Assembly (NCBI GenBank): GCA_037190175.1 | Contig: JBBCJM010000258.1 | Location: 1 to 44,779, forward strand | Reading direction: 5' to 3' | From: JBBCJM01 sp037190175 | GTDB taxonomy: Bacteria > Pseudomonadota > Alphaproteobacteria > Rhodobacterales > Rhodobacteraceae | DNA length: 44,779 nt | In this document: positions 22,927-30,890 of the stretch, in pieces | Numbering within the stretch: the first letter of the stretch is position 1 | Layout: each line of letters begins with the position of its first letter | Translations under genes and position numbers: made by a program | The notes under the pieces: model-generated | Seen by the model: only the letters and a program-made list of their open reading frames with translations | What the model was told of the DNA's origin: nothing | Database searches by the model: none

Positions 22927-22967
22927 GCGGCTGGCGGGCCGGCCCCGCCTGCCCTATCCTGCCGCCC

Positions 22968-23183
22968 ATGTCCGCCCGCCCCGAGAAGCATTCCCTGACC
23001 CTGCACGGCCACCGCACCAGCGTCTCGCTGGAGCCGCCGTTCTGGGCCGCCTTCCGCGCCATCGCCGCCGAGCGGGGCGAGAGCCTGAACGCGCTGGCCG
23101 AGGCCATCGACGAGGCGCGCGCCCCGGAGGAGGGGCTGGCTTCGGCGATCCGGGTCTTCGTGCTGGCGCGGTATCGCCCCTAG
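22968..23183 (+). CDS. Ribbon-helix-helix domain protein
   Basis: A 71-residue protein with the pattern of the short alphaproteobacterial RHH family: EKHSLTLHGHRTSVSLEPPFW forms the DNA-contacting strand region, followed by helices AFRAIAAERGESLNALAEAIDEAR and GLASAIRVFVLARY. Probable dimeric DNA-binding protein of unknown target. It follows metF by 41 bases. Its TAG stop shares the tetramer CTAG with the stop of the convergent Hint gene, so there is no room for a terminator between them. Confidence 0.85.
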   Translation: MSARPEKHSLTLHGHRTSVSLEPPFWAAFRAIAAERGESLNALAEAIDEARAPEEGLASAIRVFVLARYRP

Positions 23184-24229
23184 GCGGCCAGGTCGTGGCG
23201 CAGGATCGCGGCCTCGGCCGCGGACAGGTTGCGGCGGGCGAAGTCGCCGTAGCTTTCCGGGTCGACCTCCAGATCCGGCATCACCGCGTAGAGCTGCAAC
23301 CGCTGCGTGGCCTCCAGCAGGTCGAGCGCGGCCAGGCCGGGGTGGAAGCTCTCGGTCTCCACCCCGTTGGCCCAGACGATCTCGTGCCGTTCCAGCAGCA
23401 CGTGGACATAGGTGACCTCGCGCGCGGCCAGGTCGACCGAGACGCCGACGCCGCCCACCAGATCCTCGGCCGCCACCAGCACCTCGGCCTCGTTGAACAA
23501 GGCCCGCGCCGCCGCCCCCTGCACCAGCAGGCGATGGCGGGGCGAGACGGTCAGCGCCGCCTCGGGCCGCCCGCAGCCCAGCGCGCCGTGCCCCACCCGC
23601 ACCGGGCGCAGGTGCGGCATGGCATAGAGCCGCGCCCCGCTCATCCGCCGATGGCCGGTCCACAGCACCTCCTGCGGGCCGTTGTCCTTGGTCAGCAGGC
23701 GGTCGCCGGGGCGCAGCGTCTCGATGGGCGCCACCCCGCGGTCCAGCCGGATCAGCGTGCCCGGCGTGAAGCAGATCACCCCCGCCTGCGGGGCCGGCTG
23801 CGGCGGGCGGGCGGCCAACCCGCTGCGGATCACCCACAGGTCCACCTCGGCCGGCGGCATCTCGCCCAGGAACATCAAGAGCCGCGCACCCGCCCCCGGC
23901 ACCTCGATCAGCGTGGCGCCATAGCTGCGCCGCCCGTCGGTCAGGGTGAAGTCCGGCCACTCCGCCCCCTCGTCGCCATCGGCCGGCAGCCCGCCCATCG
24001 CGGTTCCCACCAGCCGCCGCACCATGCGCGCCGCGCGTGCGCGCAGTTCGGCCATCCCCTCGGCCCCGTCCAGAAGCAGAACCTCTGCCGCCCCGTCCAC
24101 CCGCACCGCATGGCCGGTCCAGCGCCAGGTGACGCCGGTGCCGAGTGCCTCCACAGGTGCGGCCCGAAGGCCATCCACTTCCGTCTGGGACCAGGAAATG
24201 ACGAACGTCGCCCGAAAGCCCGTTCCCAT
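23180..24229 (-). CDS. Hint-domain (hedgehog/intein-type) protein
   Basis: A 349-residue protein. The C-terminal half has a Hint_2 module: GVICFTPGTLIRLDRGVAPIETLRPGDRLLTKDNG (about residues 149-183), then GPQEVLWTGHRR, LTVSPRHRLLVQG and SYVHVL-type sequence (EVTYVHVLLERHEIVWANGVETES). C152 in ICFTPG would be the self-cleavage nucleophile. The N-terminal half is beta-rich, with no signal peptide or calcium-binding repeats, unlike the larger secreted Hint proteins of Rhodobacterales. Natural role unknown; autoproteolysis is inferred from the fold. Confidence 0.85.
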   Translation of the reverse strand: MGTGFRATFVISWSQTEVDGLRAAPVEALGTGVTWRWTGHAVRVDGAAEVLLLDGAEGMAELRARAARMVRRLVGTAMGGLPADGDEGAEWPDFTLTDGRRSYGATLIEVPGAGARLLMFLGEMPPAEVDLWVIRSGLAARPPQPAPQAGVICFTPGTLIRLDRGVAPIETLRPGDRLLTKDNGPQEVLWTGHRRMSGARLYAMPHLRPVRVGHGALGCGRPEAALTVSPRHRLLVQGAAARALFNEAEVLVAAEDLVGGVGVSVDLAAREVTYVHVLLERHEIVWANGVETESFHPGLAALDLLEATQRLQLYAVMPDLEVDPESYGDFARRNLSAAEAAILRHDLAA

Positions 24230-24339
24230 CGCCTGTTTGCCTGCCCGTTCTTGTTCTTGTGGATCAAGGTTAACAGGCGGCGGCGGCCGCGGCTATGACC
24301 GCCGCGCCACAGCTTCGGAAAATCGCAGGAATGCGGGGA

Positions 24340-25248
24340 TCAGAACCGCAGCCGCAGGCGGATCGAGCCCACCGCCTGCCCCTCGGGCTGGCCCTCGAAC
24401 TCGCGCCCCAGCCAGGTGAGCCCGTAGAACACCTCGCCGCGGCCGCCCTGCCAGTGCACCCCGGCGCGGACGCGCTCGCGGGTGTCGCGCAGGGCCGGAC
24501 CGCCGGAGGGAAGCAGCGCGCTGTCCCAGACCCGCGCCACGTCGGCGCCCAGCACGAAGCTGAAGCCATGCGTGTCGTCCGCCCGGGTGCCGGCGTACCG
24601 CTGGCCGGTGGTGGTGTCGCGCAGCATCAGCCGCCCCTCGCCGAAGCGGCCGAAGGTCAGGTCGAAGCCGCCGCGGACCAGCGTCTCGTAGCCCGCCTGC
24701 GCCTCGACGAAGGGGCGCAGCCGGGCGCCCCCCAGCGGCAGCGTGCGCGCCACCTCGGCCGAGAGCATCGGGTGCAGCCCGTCGGGGATCTGGTTGCCGA
24801 GGTCGGGCTGCGGCACGTCGAGGATGTCGTGCACCCAGCGCTGGAACCGCCCCACCCCCGTGGAGGGGCCGGTCGCCACCACATCGAGCCCCAGCCGCGT
24901 CTCGAAACCCGCGGCCTGGAAATGGGTATGCACCCCCAGCGACAGGACCCCGGCATAGCGGCGGTCGCCCGCGCCGGGATTGGCCAGGTTGGCGGGGGCC
25001 GCGATCTCGCCGCGGAAGCGGTATTCGAGGATCTCGAAGGGCCGGGCGGGCAGGTCGCCGCGCCAGACCGGGCCGGTCACCGCGCTGACCACATAGGCGC
25101 CGGTGCGCCAGCGGTCGCGCAGGTCGCCCAGCCCGTCGTTGGAGAAAAGCCGGCCGAAGCCAAGCAGGACCCGCCCGCCCTCGGCCGCCGCCGCCATGGG
25201 CATGAGGGTGAGCACAAGCGCGATGAGCGCCGGGAGAGCCTTCCGCAT
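24340..25248 (-). CDS. LpxR-family (DUF2219) outer-membrane protein
   Basis: A 302-residue protein with a clear signal peptide (MRKALPALIALVLTLMPMAAAA) and a beta-barrel ending in the outer-membrane signature RLRF. The N-terminal FGRLFSNDGLGDLRDRWRTG and VHDILDVPQPDLGNQIPDG match the LpxR/DUF2219 pattern. LpxR of Salmonella removes the 3'-acyloxyacyl chain of lipid A at the outer membrane; here the family call is good, the activity inferred. The ATG at 25248 is directly preceded by four copies of ACGG, so there is no normal ribosome-binding site and translation may depend on the repeat. The weakly conserved motif region means a non-enzymatic role is possible. Confidence 0.8.
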   Translation of the reverse strand: MRKALPALIALVLTLMPMAAAAEGGRVLLGFGRLFSNDGLGDLRDRWRTGAYVVSAVTGPVWRGDLPARPFEILEYRFRGEIAAPANLANPGAGDRRYAGVLSLGVHTHFQAAGFETRLGLDVVATGPSTGVGRFQRWVHDILDVPQPDLGNQIPDGLHPMLSAEVARTLPLGGARLRPFVEAQAGYETLVRGGFDLTFGRFGEGRLMLRDTTTGQRYAGTRADDTHGFSFVLGADVARVWDSALLPSGGPALRDTRERVRAGVHWQGGRGEVFYGLTWLGREFEGQPEGQAVGSIRLRLRF

Positions 25249-25264
25249 CCGTCCGTCCGTCCGT
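25249..25264. repeat. Tetranucleotide tandem repeat at the lpxR-like start codon
   Basis: Four perfect CCGT units on the plus strand read as (ACGG)x4 directly before the ATG of the minus-strand LpxR-like gene. Slippage would change the spacing between the start codon and any upstream signal, without changing the reading frame. Confidence 0.8.
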
Positions 25265-25353
25265 TAGAGGCCCCCCAGCCTTCCCGCAGGTTTAGCCGCG
25301 CTCGCCGGGCGGCGCTAGTGCCTGCGCGCAACGGAAGGTGACGTTTTGGCCAC

Positions 25354-25383
25354 TTGACGGATGGCAGGCCGGGGTCCGATGCT
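25354..25383 (+). promoter_or_regulatory. Promoter of the coiled-coil gene pair
   Basis: TTGACG (25354-25359), an 18-base spacer and GATGCT (25378-25383). Start near 25390 gives a leader of about 23 bases ending in a strong AGGAG site before the ATG at 25413. Confidence 0.5.
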
Positions 25384-25412
25384 CACCGCATTTCAACGAC
25401 AGGAGTTTTGAG

Positions 25413-25661
25413 ATGAGCCTGGGCAAGATCGTCAAGGAGGTGGCCCGCACCGCCAAGGAGGCCGCCAACGACAGCAGGGATCTGAACAAGACCCTTTCCG
25501 ATCTGGAAAAGCTGGCCGCGGACAAGGGCAAGGAGGGCGGCAAGGAACAGGCCGAACTGCAGCAGAAGCTGAAACAGATGCAGGACCAGCTGAAGCAGAT
25601 CCAGCAGATCCAGTCCAGCCTGCAGCAGCAGTCCGCCGAGATCATCCGCAAGATCAAGTGA
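25413..25661 (+). CDS. Small glutamine/lysine-rich coiled-coil protein
   Basis: An 82-residue protein, nearly all helix by composition. It begins MSLGKIVKEVARTAKEAANDS and continues as a heptad-rich coiled coil (LQQKLKQMQDQLKQIQQIQ, SSLQQQSAEIIRKIK) without proline. No cysteine, signal peptide or membrane segment. An AGGAG site lies 8 bases upstream of the ATG. The next gene, another coiled-coil protein, starts 64 bases downstream, and the two probably form a unit and may interact. I do not recognise the family. Confidence 0.8.
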   Translation: MSLGKIVKEVARTAKEAANDSRDLNKTLSDLEKLAADKGKEGGKEQAELQQKLKQMQDQLKQIQQIQSSLQQQSAEIIRKIK

Positions 25662-25725
25662 CGCCGGCCAGGTGGCCGGCCCGGCAGGGGTGCCGGGTTC
25701 ATTCATCCGGACGGGAGTGTGGCAG

Positions 25726-26214
25726 ATGATGGGAATTGGCAAGTCGGTGTCCAAGACGATCGCCCCGATCCTGGCGCAGAACAAGAGCCAGCTGAGCGAG
25801 TTGAACAAGGCGATGGACGGGGTGATGAAGACGGCCGGCGCGGCCGGCAACATCGCCGGGCAGCTGAAGCCGCTCTTCGCCAATGTCGAGAAGACGGTGA
25901 AGCTGATCGACGCGCAGACCGCGCTTCTGGAGGCGGTGACCAAGCTGAACCTCGACCTGGGCGAGGACAAGGACGCGCAGGGCAAGCTGGACGCGCTGAA
26001 GGCCGCCGCGCAAAGGGTGGCCGACGAGAACCGCAAGCAGGCCGATCAGCTGGAGGACCTGACCGAGGAGGTCGAGAAGGCCGCCAAGGACGGCAGCGAC
26101 AAGGGCGAGGCGAAGAAGGTCAAGGCCGCCACCGCCGCGCTGGAAAAGGCGCTGAAGCTGATCGAGGAGCAGAACAAGGCGCTGGACGAGGTGCGCAAGG
26201 CGCTGGCGGGGTAG
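25726..26214 (+). CDS. Alanine/lysine-rich coiled-coil protein
   Basis: A 162-residue helical protein. The N-terminus MMGIGKSVSKTIAPILAQNK resembles that of the preceding small protein (MSLGKIVKEVARTAKEAAN): both have G-K followed by an amphipathic helix. It continues SELNKAMDGVMKTAGAAGNIAGQL, a long coiled coil (ADENRKQADQLEDLTEEVE) and EKALKLIEEQNKALDEVRK. A GGGAG site sits 8 bases before the ATG at 25726. Phasin-like or stress-granule roles are conceivable for such proteins, but nothing specific is visible. It is followed at once by a REP-like palindrome. Confidence 0.8.
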   Translation: MMGIGKSVSKTIAPILAQNKSQLSELNKAMDGVMKTAGAAGNIAGQLKPLFANVEKTVKLIDAQTALLEAVTKLNLDLGEDKDAQGKLDALKAAAQRVADENRKQADQLEDLTEEVEKAAKDGSDKGEAKKVKAATAALEKALKLIEEQNKALDEVRKALAG

Positions 26215-26263
26215 GGCGGGTTCAGCCCGCCGCCGGGTATGGCGGGATCAATCCCGCCCTACG
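26211..26263. repeat. REP-like double palindrome
   Basis: GTAGGGCGGG, TTCAGCCCGCC (26211-26231) and GGCGGGATCA, ATCCCGCCCTACG (26241-26263) are two hairpins; the outer CGTAGGGCGGG and CCCGCCCTACG ends also pair with each other. The first base group contains the TAG stop of the coiled-coil gene. It lies between convergent genes and could act as a terminator in both directions. It resembles the element at 4805-4855. Confidence 0.6.
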
Positions 26264-26271
26264 TCCGAGGC

Positions 26272-28284
26272 TCAGGGCGCCCGGCGCAGCAGGCGGTCCA
26301 GCACCCGGCCCGCCTCGGCGTCCAGCGCCTCCTGCGCGCGGCGTTTTGCGGCGTCCTCGAAGCTTTCGCCCTCGCGCCGCTCGATGCCCAGTTCCTCGGC
26401 CGCGCGGCGCTCGGCCTCGGCCTTGGCGCGGGCCTCGGCCTCCCGGGCCGCGGCTTCCAGCCGGGCCTTTTCCTCGGCCAGTTCCTGGTCGGCCAGCGCC
26501 TTCAGGTCCAGCCGGAAGCGGGGGTCGGACCAGGGGCCGGTGATCTCCAGCGGCACCCGCAGCCCGCCGCTGCCGTCGGGGTTGGCCAACGCCACGGGGG
26601 TGATGCGCAGGTCCATCACCTGCGCGCCGAAGCCCAGCGTGCCGCGGCCGGTGGCGGTGAGATAGGGCGCGGCCAGCCGCAGGTCCTCGGTGGCGAGATC
26701 CCCGTTCGCGATGCGGAAGCTGGCGGACAGCCCGTCGAAGATGGTCTTCTGCCCCTCGCCGACAAAGCCGGTGTCCAGCGTGCGCAGCATCCCCACGAGG
26801 TCGAGGCCCCGCAATTCCCCCTTGCCCAGCGCGAACCGCCCCTCGCCCGAGAGCGAGGCCATGATCGCCGCCATCGACTGGCCCACGCCCAGGAACTTCA
26901 GCTGCAGATCGCCCTGCGACAGCAGACGGTCCCAGCCGGCCAGCTGCGACAGCATGGGCCCGGTCGCCAGCCCGGCCAGCGACAGGTCGCCCCCGACCGA
27001 GAGGCCGGAGCGGTTGTTGACCACGAACTGCCCGGTGATGAGGCCATCCCAGGCCCGCAACTCGCGCGCCTCGATCACCGCGCGGGCGCGGTCGATGGTC
27101 AGCATCAGCCGCGTGGCGCCCAGTTGCGCGGCACCGAGGTCCACCGAGGTCGCCCGCAAAGCCACCTCGGCGTCCGCCAGCGCCAGCGCCGAGGCGTCGA
27201 GCGGGGTGCGGCTCCACCCGGCGTCGGCCGGCGCGGCGGCGGGTTCGGTTTCCTCCACCGTGGGCCGGGGGGAAAGGCCGGGCACGGACAGCGCGCCCCC
27301 CTCCAGCTGCGCCACCACCCTGGGCCGGGGTCCGTCGAAGCTCATGTCGCCCGCCACGGAAAGGCGGTTGGCGTCCAGCACCAGCTCGCCCTGCCGCAGG
27401 TGCAGCGTGCCCTCGGGCGCCAGCGTGATCTGCCCGGCCAGCTGCCGGATGCGGCGACCCAGCCCCTCGGGCAGTTCGGGCGGCGCGGAACCGGCAAGGT
27501 CGGCCAGGGCCCGCAGGTCGGCCAGATCCGCGCGCAGGCTGCCCTCGGCCGAGGCGGGCGAGGCCCCCGCGCGGCCCTCGAAGGCCAGGGTGGAGCCGCC
27601 GGCGGCCACGTCCAGCTTCACCCGAGCGACATGGCCCGCGGCCAGCGTGGCGGCATCGGCGGCCTCCAGCGCCAGCCGCACCGGCGTGTCGTCCAGCATC
27701 CCCTCGGCGGTCAGCGAAAGGGGGCCGGAGGTCTCGGGCAGCCGCAGCTCGGCATTCACCCCGCGCAGGGCAAGCCGGCTGCCCGCGGCATGGTCGATCC
27801 ACAGGATTTCGGCATCGGTCAACCTGCCCTGCGTCAGGGTCAGCGGCAGGCCGGTGCTGGCCTGGGCCTGCCCTGCCGGGGCGGCCGCCGGAGCCTCTCC
27901 CGTCGGCAGCGCCCAGTTCACCTGCCCGTCCGCGCGCCGTTCCAGCACCAGCCGCAGCCCGTCGAAACTCGCCGCCTCCACCGCCAGCCGGCCCGAGACG
28001 GCGGCGCCGAGGTCCAGCCGCACCTCCAGCGACCGCGCGGCCAGCATGGGGCCCTGCCCCGACCACCCGGCATTGGCGATGCTGACCGGCCCGGTGCGCA
28101 CCCCCAGTGCGGGCCAGATCGTGGCCTTCACCGGCCCCTCGATCGCCAGCGCCCGGCCGGTCATCCGCTGGAACTCGGCCGCGGCGAGGCGGGCCACCGT
28201 CTCGGCCGGCACCAGCCACAGGGCAACGAGCGCCAGCGCCACCAGCCCCACCAAGGCCGACAGGCCCCGCACGATCCACCGCAT
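26272..28284 (-). CDS. asmA: AsmA family protein
   Basis: A 670-residue protein with one N-terminal membrane anchor (WIVRGLSALVGLVALALVALWLV) and a long periplasmic beta-rich region. It has the AsmA opening RMTGRALAIEGPVKATIWPALGVRTGPVSIANAGW and the C-terminal AsmA_2 part with LDLVGMLRTLD, DGLSASFRIANGDLATEDL and GTLGFGAQVMDLRI. AsmA-like proteins are thought to bridge the periplasm for phospholipid delivery and affect outer-membrane assembly. The last 90 residues are a charged helix (ELAEEKARLEAAAREAEARA) reaching the C-terminus. It is divergent from rimO across a 109-base gap. Confidence 0.92.
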   Translation of the reverse strand: MRWIVRGLSALVGLVALALVALWLVPAETVARLAAAEFQRMTGRALAIEGPVKATIWPALGVRTGPVSIANAGWSGQGPMLAARSLEVRLDLGAAVSGRLAVEAASFDGLRLVLERRADGQVNWALPTGEAPAAAPAGQAQASTGLPLTLTQGRLTDAEILWIDHAAGSRLALRGVNAELRLPETSGPLSLTAEGMLDDTPVRLALEAADAATLAAGHVARVKLDVAAGGSTLAFEGRAGASPASAEGSLRADLADLRALADLAGSAPPELPEGLGRRIRQLAGQITLAPEGTLHLRQGELVLDANRLSVAGDMSFDGPRPRVVAQLEGGALSVPGLSPRPTVEETEPAAAPADAGWSRTPLDASALALADAEVALRATSVDLGAAQLGATRLMLTIDRARAVIEARELRAWDGLITGQFVVNNRSGLSVGGDLSLAGLATGPMLSQLAGWDRLLSQGDLQLKFLGVGQSMAAIMASLSGEGRFALGKGELRGLDLVGMLRTLDTGFVGEGQKTIFDGLSASFRIANGDLATEDLRLAAPYLTATGRGTLGFGAQVMDLRITPVALANPDGSGGLRVPLEITGPWSDPRFRLDLKALADQELAEEKARLEAAAREAEARAKAEAERRAAEELGIERREGESFEDAAKRRAQEALDAEAGRVLDRLLRRAP

Positions 28285-28393
28285 TGCCGTTCCCCCGCTC
28301 TGCCGGCGATTCTACGCAAGCCCGGGCGACGGGCAAGAAAAGAAGCCGTGGCCCCCTTCGCCTCGCCGCCGCCGGGGTGTAGAAGGCCCGGCC

Positions 28394-29770
28394 ATGAGCA
28401 CGAAGCCGCCGATCCTGAACCCCGCCCTCCTGCGCCCCGACCTGGCGCCCCGCGCCCGTATAGCCGAGGCCCCGCGGCCGGGCCAGCCCACCATCGGAAT
28501 GGTCTCGCTGGGCTGCCCCAAGGCGCTGGTGGACAGCGAGCGGATCCTGACCCGGCTGCGGGCGGAAGGCTATGCCATCTCGCCCGACTACCAGGGCGCC
28601 GACGCGGTGATCGTGAACACCTGCGGCTTCCTGGATAGCGCCAAGGCCGAGAGCCTGGATGCCATCGGCGAGGCTTTGCGCGAGAACGGCAGGGTGATCG
28701 TGACCGGCTGCCTGGGGGCGGAACCCGACTACATCACCGGCACTCACCCGAAGGTCCTGGCAGTCACCGGGCCGCACCAATACGAGGCGGTGCTGGACGC
28801 GGTGCACGGCGCGGTGCCCCCCGCGCCCGACCCCTTCGTGGACCTGCTGCCCGCCACCGGCATCCGGCTGACGCCCCGGCACTATTCCTATCTGAAGATC
28901 TCCGAGGGCTGCGACCACAAGTGCCGCTTCTGCATCATCCCCGACATGCGGGGCCGGCTGCAGTCGCGCCCGCACCGCGCGGTGATGCGCGAGGCGGAGA
29001 AGCTGGTGGCGGCGGGGGTGCGCGAGTTGCTGGTGATCTCGCAGGACACCTCGGCCTATGGCACCGACTGGAAGGAGCGCGAGGCGAAGTTCCCCATCCT
29101 GCCGCTGGCCCGCGACCTCGGGTCCTTGGGCGCCTGGGTGCGGCTGCACTACGTCTATCCCTATCCGCATGTGCGCGAACTGATCCCGCTGATGGTGGAG
29201 GGCGGGGTGCTGCCCTATCTCGACATCCCCTTCCAGCACGCCCACCCCGAGGTGCTGCGCCGCATGGCCCGCCCCGCGGCGGCGGCCCGCACGCTGGACG
29301 AGATCGCCGCCTGGCGGCGGGACTGCCCGGACCTGGTGCTGCGCTCGACCTTCATCGTCGGCTACCCGGGCGAGACCGAGGCCGAGTTCCAGACCCTGCT
29401 CGACTGGCTGGACGAGGCACAGCTGGATCGCGTGGGCTGCTTCAAATACGAGAACGTCAAGGGCGCCCGCTCGAACGCCCTGCCCGACCATGTGGCGGAG
29501 GAGGTGAAGCAGGACCGCTTCGACCGCTTCATGGCCCGGGCGCAGGCAATCTCCGAGGCGAAGCTGGCGGCCCGGGTCGGCCACAGGCTCAAGGTGATCG
29601 TGGACGAGGTGGACGCAGAGGGCGCCATCTGCCGCACCAGGGCCGACGCGCCCGAGATCGACGGCAACCTCTTCATCGACGAGGGGTTCGAGGGGCTCAG
29701 CCCGGGCGACATCGTGACCGTGGAGGTCGAGGAGGCCGGGGAATACGACCTGTGGGGGCGGGTGGCATGA
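28394..29770 (+). CDS. rimO: Ribosomal protein uS12 methylthiotransferase RimO
   Basis: A 458-residue radical-SAM enzyme that adds a methylthio group to Asp89 of ribosomal protein S12. The N-terminal UPF0004 domain carries cluster cysteines C41 (SLGCPKALVDSE), C77 (VNTCGFL) and C106 (VTGCLG). The radical-SAM motif is C173, C177 and C180 (EGCDHKCRFCIIP). IPDMRGRLQSRP and HVYPYPHVRELIPLM-type sequence follow, and the C-terminal TRAM domain ends at DLWGRVA. IPDMRGRLQSR identifies RimO rather than MiaB. Its stop overlaps the thioesterase start (ATGA). Confidence 0.97.
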   Translation: MSTKPPILNPALLRPDLAPRARIAEAPRPGQPTIGMVSLGCPKALVDSERILTRLRAEGYAISPDYQGADAVIVNTCGFLDSAKAESLDAIGEALRENGRVIVTGCLGAEPDYITGTHPKVLAVTGPHQYEAVLDAVHGAVPPAPDPFVDLLPATGIRLTPRHYSYLKISEGCDHKCRFCIIPDMRGRLQSRPHRAVMREAEKLVAAGVRELLVISQDTSAYGTDWKEREAKFPILPLARDLGSLGAWVRLHYVYPYPHVRELIPLMVEGGVLPYLDIPFQHAHPEVLRRMARPAAAARTLDEIAAWRRDCPDLVLRSTFIVGYPGETEAEFQTLLDWLDEAQLDRVGCFKYENVKGARSNALPDHVAEEVKQDRFDRFMARAQAISEAKLAARVGHRLKVIVDEVDAEGAICRTRADAPEIDGNLFIDEGFEGLSPGDIVTVEVEEAGEYDLWGRVA

Positions 29771-30141
29771 CCGACAGCCCTCCCCCCGGCGAGCCGGTGA
29801 TCCGCACCATCGCCATGCCGGCCGACACCAACCCCTCGGGCGACATCTTCGGCGGCTGGCTGATGGCGCAGATGGACCTCGCGGCCGGCAACCTGGCCTC
29901 GCGGGTGGCGCAGGGGCGGGTGGCCACGGTGGCGGTGGACGCCATGGCCTTCCTGAAGCCGGTGAAGGTGGGCGACGAGGTGTCGATCCACGCCGATCTG
30001 GCCGGCACCGGCCGCACCTCCCTGCGCATCCATGTCGAGGCCTGGCGGCGTCCGCGCTTCGGCACGGCGGCGGACAAGGTGACCGACGCGACCTTCACCT
30101 TCGTCGCGCTGGACGCGGACGGCCGGCCGCGCCCGCTGTGA
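29767..30141 (+). CDS. Acyl-CoA thioesterase, YciA-like
   Basis: A 124-residue single hotdog-domain thioesterase that would cleave short- to medium-chain acyl-CoAs. The hallmark NPSGDIFGGWLMAQMD (about residues 20-35, with the catalytic aspartate in the helix) is intact, followed by VATVAVDAMAFLKPVKVGDEVSIHADL and VTDATFTFVALDADGRPRPL. It is translationally coupled to rimO through ATGA. An intrinsic terminator follows the stop within 10 bases. Confidence 0.93.
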   Translation: MTDSPPPGEPVIRTIAMPADTNPSGDIFGGWLMAQMDLAAGNLASRVAQGRVATVAVDAMAFLKPVKVGDEVSIHADLAGTGRTSLRIHVEAWRRPRFGTAADKVTDATFTFVALDADGRPRPL

Positions 30142-30147
30142 CGTGAA

Positions 30148-30171
30148 AAAGGGGCCGCGCACGGCCCCTTT
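30148..30171 (+). terminator. Intrinsic terminator after the rimO-thioesterase operon
   Basis: AAAGGGGCCG (30148-30157) pairs perfectly with CGGCCCCTTT (30162-30171) around CGCA. The T run closes the stem, and the A run makes it functional on the minus strand too. Confidence 0.8.
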
Positions 30172-30180
30172 CGATCGTCG

Positions 30181-30228
30181 GCCCCGGCGTCCGGTGACGC
30201 CGGGGCCCGCCTCCTGCCGGCGGAGGCG
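30181..30228. terminator. Two further hairpins between convergent genes
   Basis: GCCCCGGCGT (30181-30190) and ACGCCGGGGC (30197-30206) form a 10-bp stem; CGCCTCC (30208-30214) and GGAGGCG (30222-30228) a 7-bp stem. They follow the PRC-barrel gene (minus strand) and add to the terminator at 30148-30171. Neither has a clear T run. Confidence 0.5.
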
Positions 30229-30233
30229 CAGCG

Positions 30234-30611
30234 TCACAGCCAATAGGGCGGGACGCCATAGTAACCGTAGTTGCGCGCGGCCCAGTCGCGGTCCTCGCGC
30301 CAGTTCTCGGGACGCTCGGGCGCGCCTTCCAGCTGCTCGCGGGTGATGTCGGTGACATAGCCGTCAAGCCGGGTGTCGTAGCGCAGCTTCTTCCACGGGA
30401 TCGGGTGGTGGTCGGCGCCGAGGCCCAGGAACCCGCCGAAGCTCATCACCGCGTAGGAGATCACCCCCGACCGCTTGTCGATGATCAGGTGGTCGATATG
30501 GCCCAGATGCTCGCCCCCGGGGCTGTAGACCCGGGTGCCGTTCACATCGGAACTGGAAATCGAGCCGCCCCAGGTTTCGCCTTCCTGCGGGATGTAACCC
30601 TGCTGTTGCAT
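30234..30611 (-). CDS. PRC-barrel domain protein
   Basis: A 125-residue soluble protein. The PRC-barrel core is SSDVNGTRVYSPGGEHLGHIDHLIIDKRSGVISYAVMSFGGFLGLGADHHPIPWKKL, the usual form in alphaproteobacterial stand-alone PRC proteins. The C-terminal region YVTDITREQLEGAP and NYGYYGVPPYWL is rich in tyrosine. The start at 30611 (MQQQGYIPQEG) has AAGGAGG 5 bases upstream. Such proteins are often associated with stress or envelope conditions but have no firm function. Confidence 0.88.
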   Translation of the reverse strand: MQQQGYIPQEGETWGGSISSSDVNGTRVYSPGGEHLGHIDHLIIDKRSGVISYAVMSFGGFLGLGADHHPIPWKKLRYDTRLDGYVTDITREQLEGAPERPENWREDRDWAARNYGYYGVPPYWL

Positions 30612-30890
30612 TGCATCCTCCTTAGCGTTTGCATGGCATATCAACGCCGGCCCCCGCCGGCCGTTCCCGCGCGCCGCACAGGCCGGCGGAATGCCGCGCG
30701 GATGGCTCGCCCATCCGCCCTTGCGGGCTTCTTCGCGGCGATGAAGCCCGAGGCGGGCTGACCCAACGTCAATCGCCCCGGCGGCACGACAGGCTGGACA
30801 TTGAATCGACCGGGCTTAATTTCGGCCCATGTCGCGTAGATTGCACCCGTGCCGTTGCACACCACCCGCGCGCTGCCATCGGGGATGCCG

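Noticed and set aside
24230..24339. CtrA-type TTAA site upstream of the Hint gene
   Set aside because: Only one TTAA half-site is present; no second half-site at the required spacing.
26222..29584. A 1120-codon minus-strand frame across asmA and rimO
   Set aside because: Antisense to rimO and out of frame with asmA; composition is that of a GC shadow frame.
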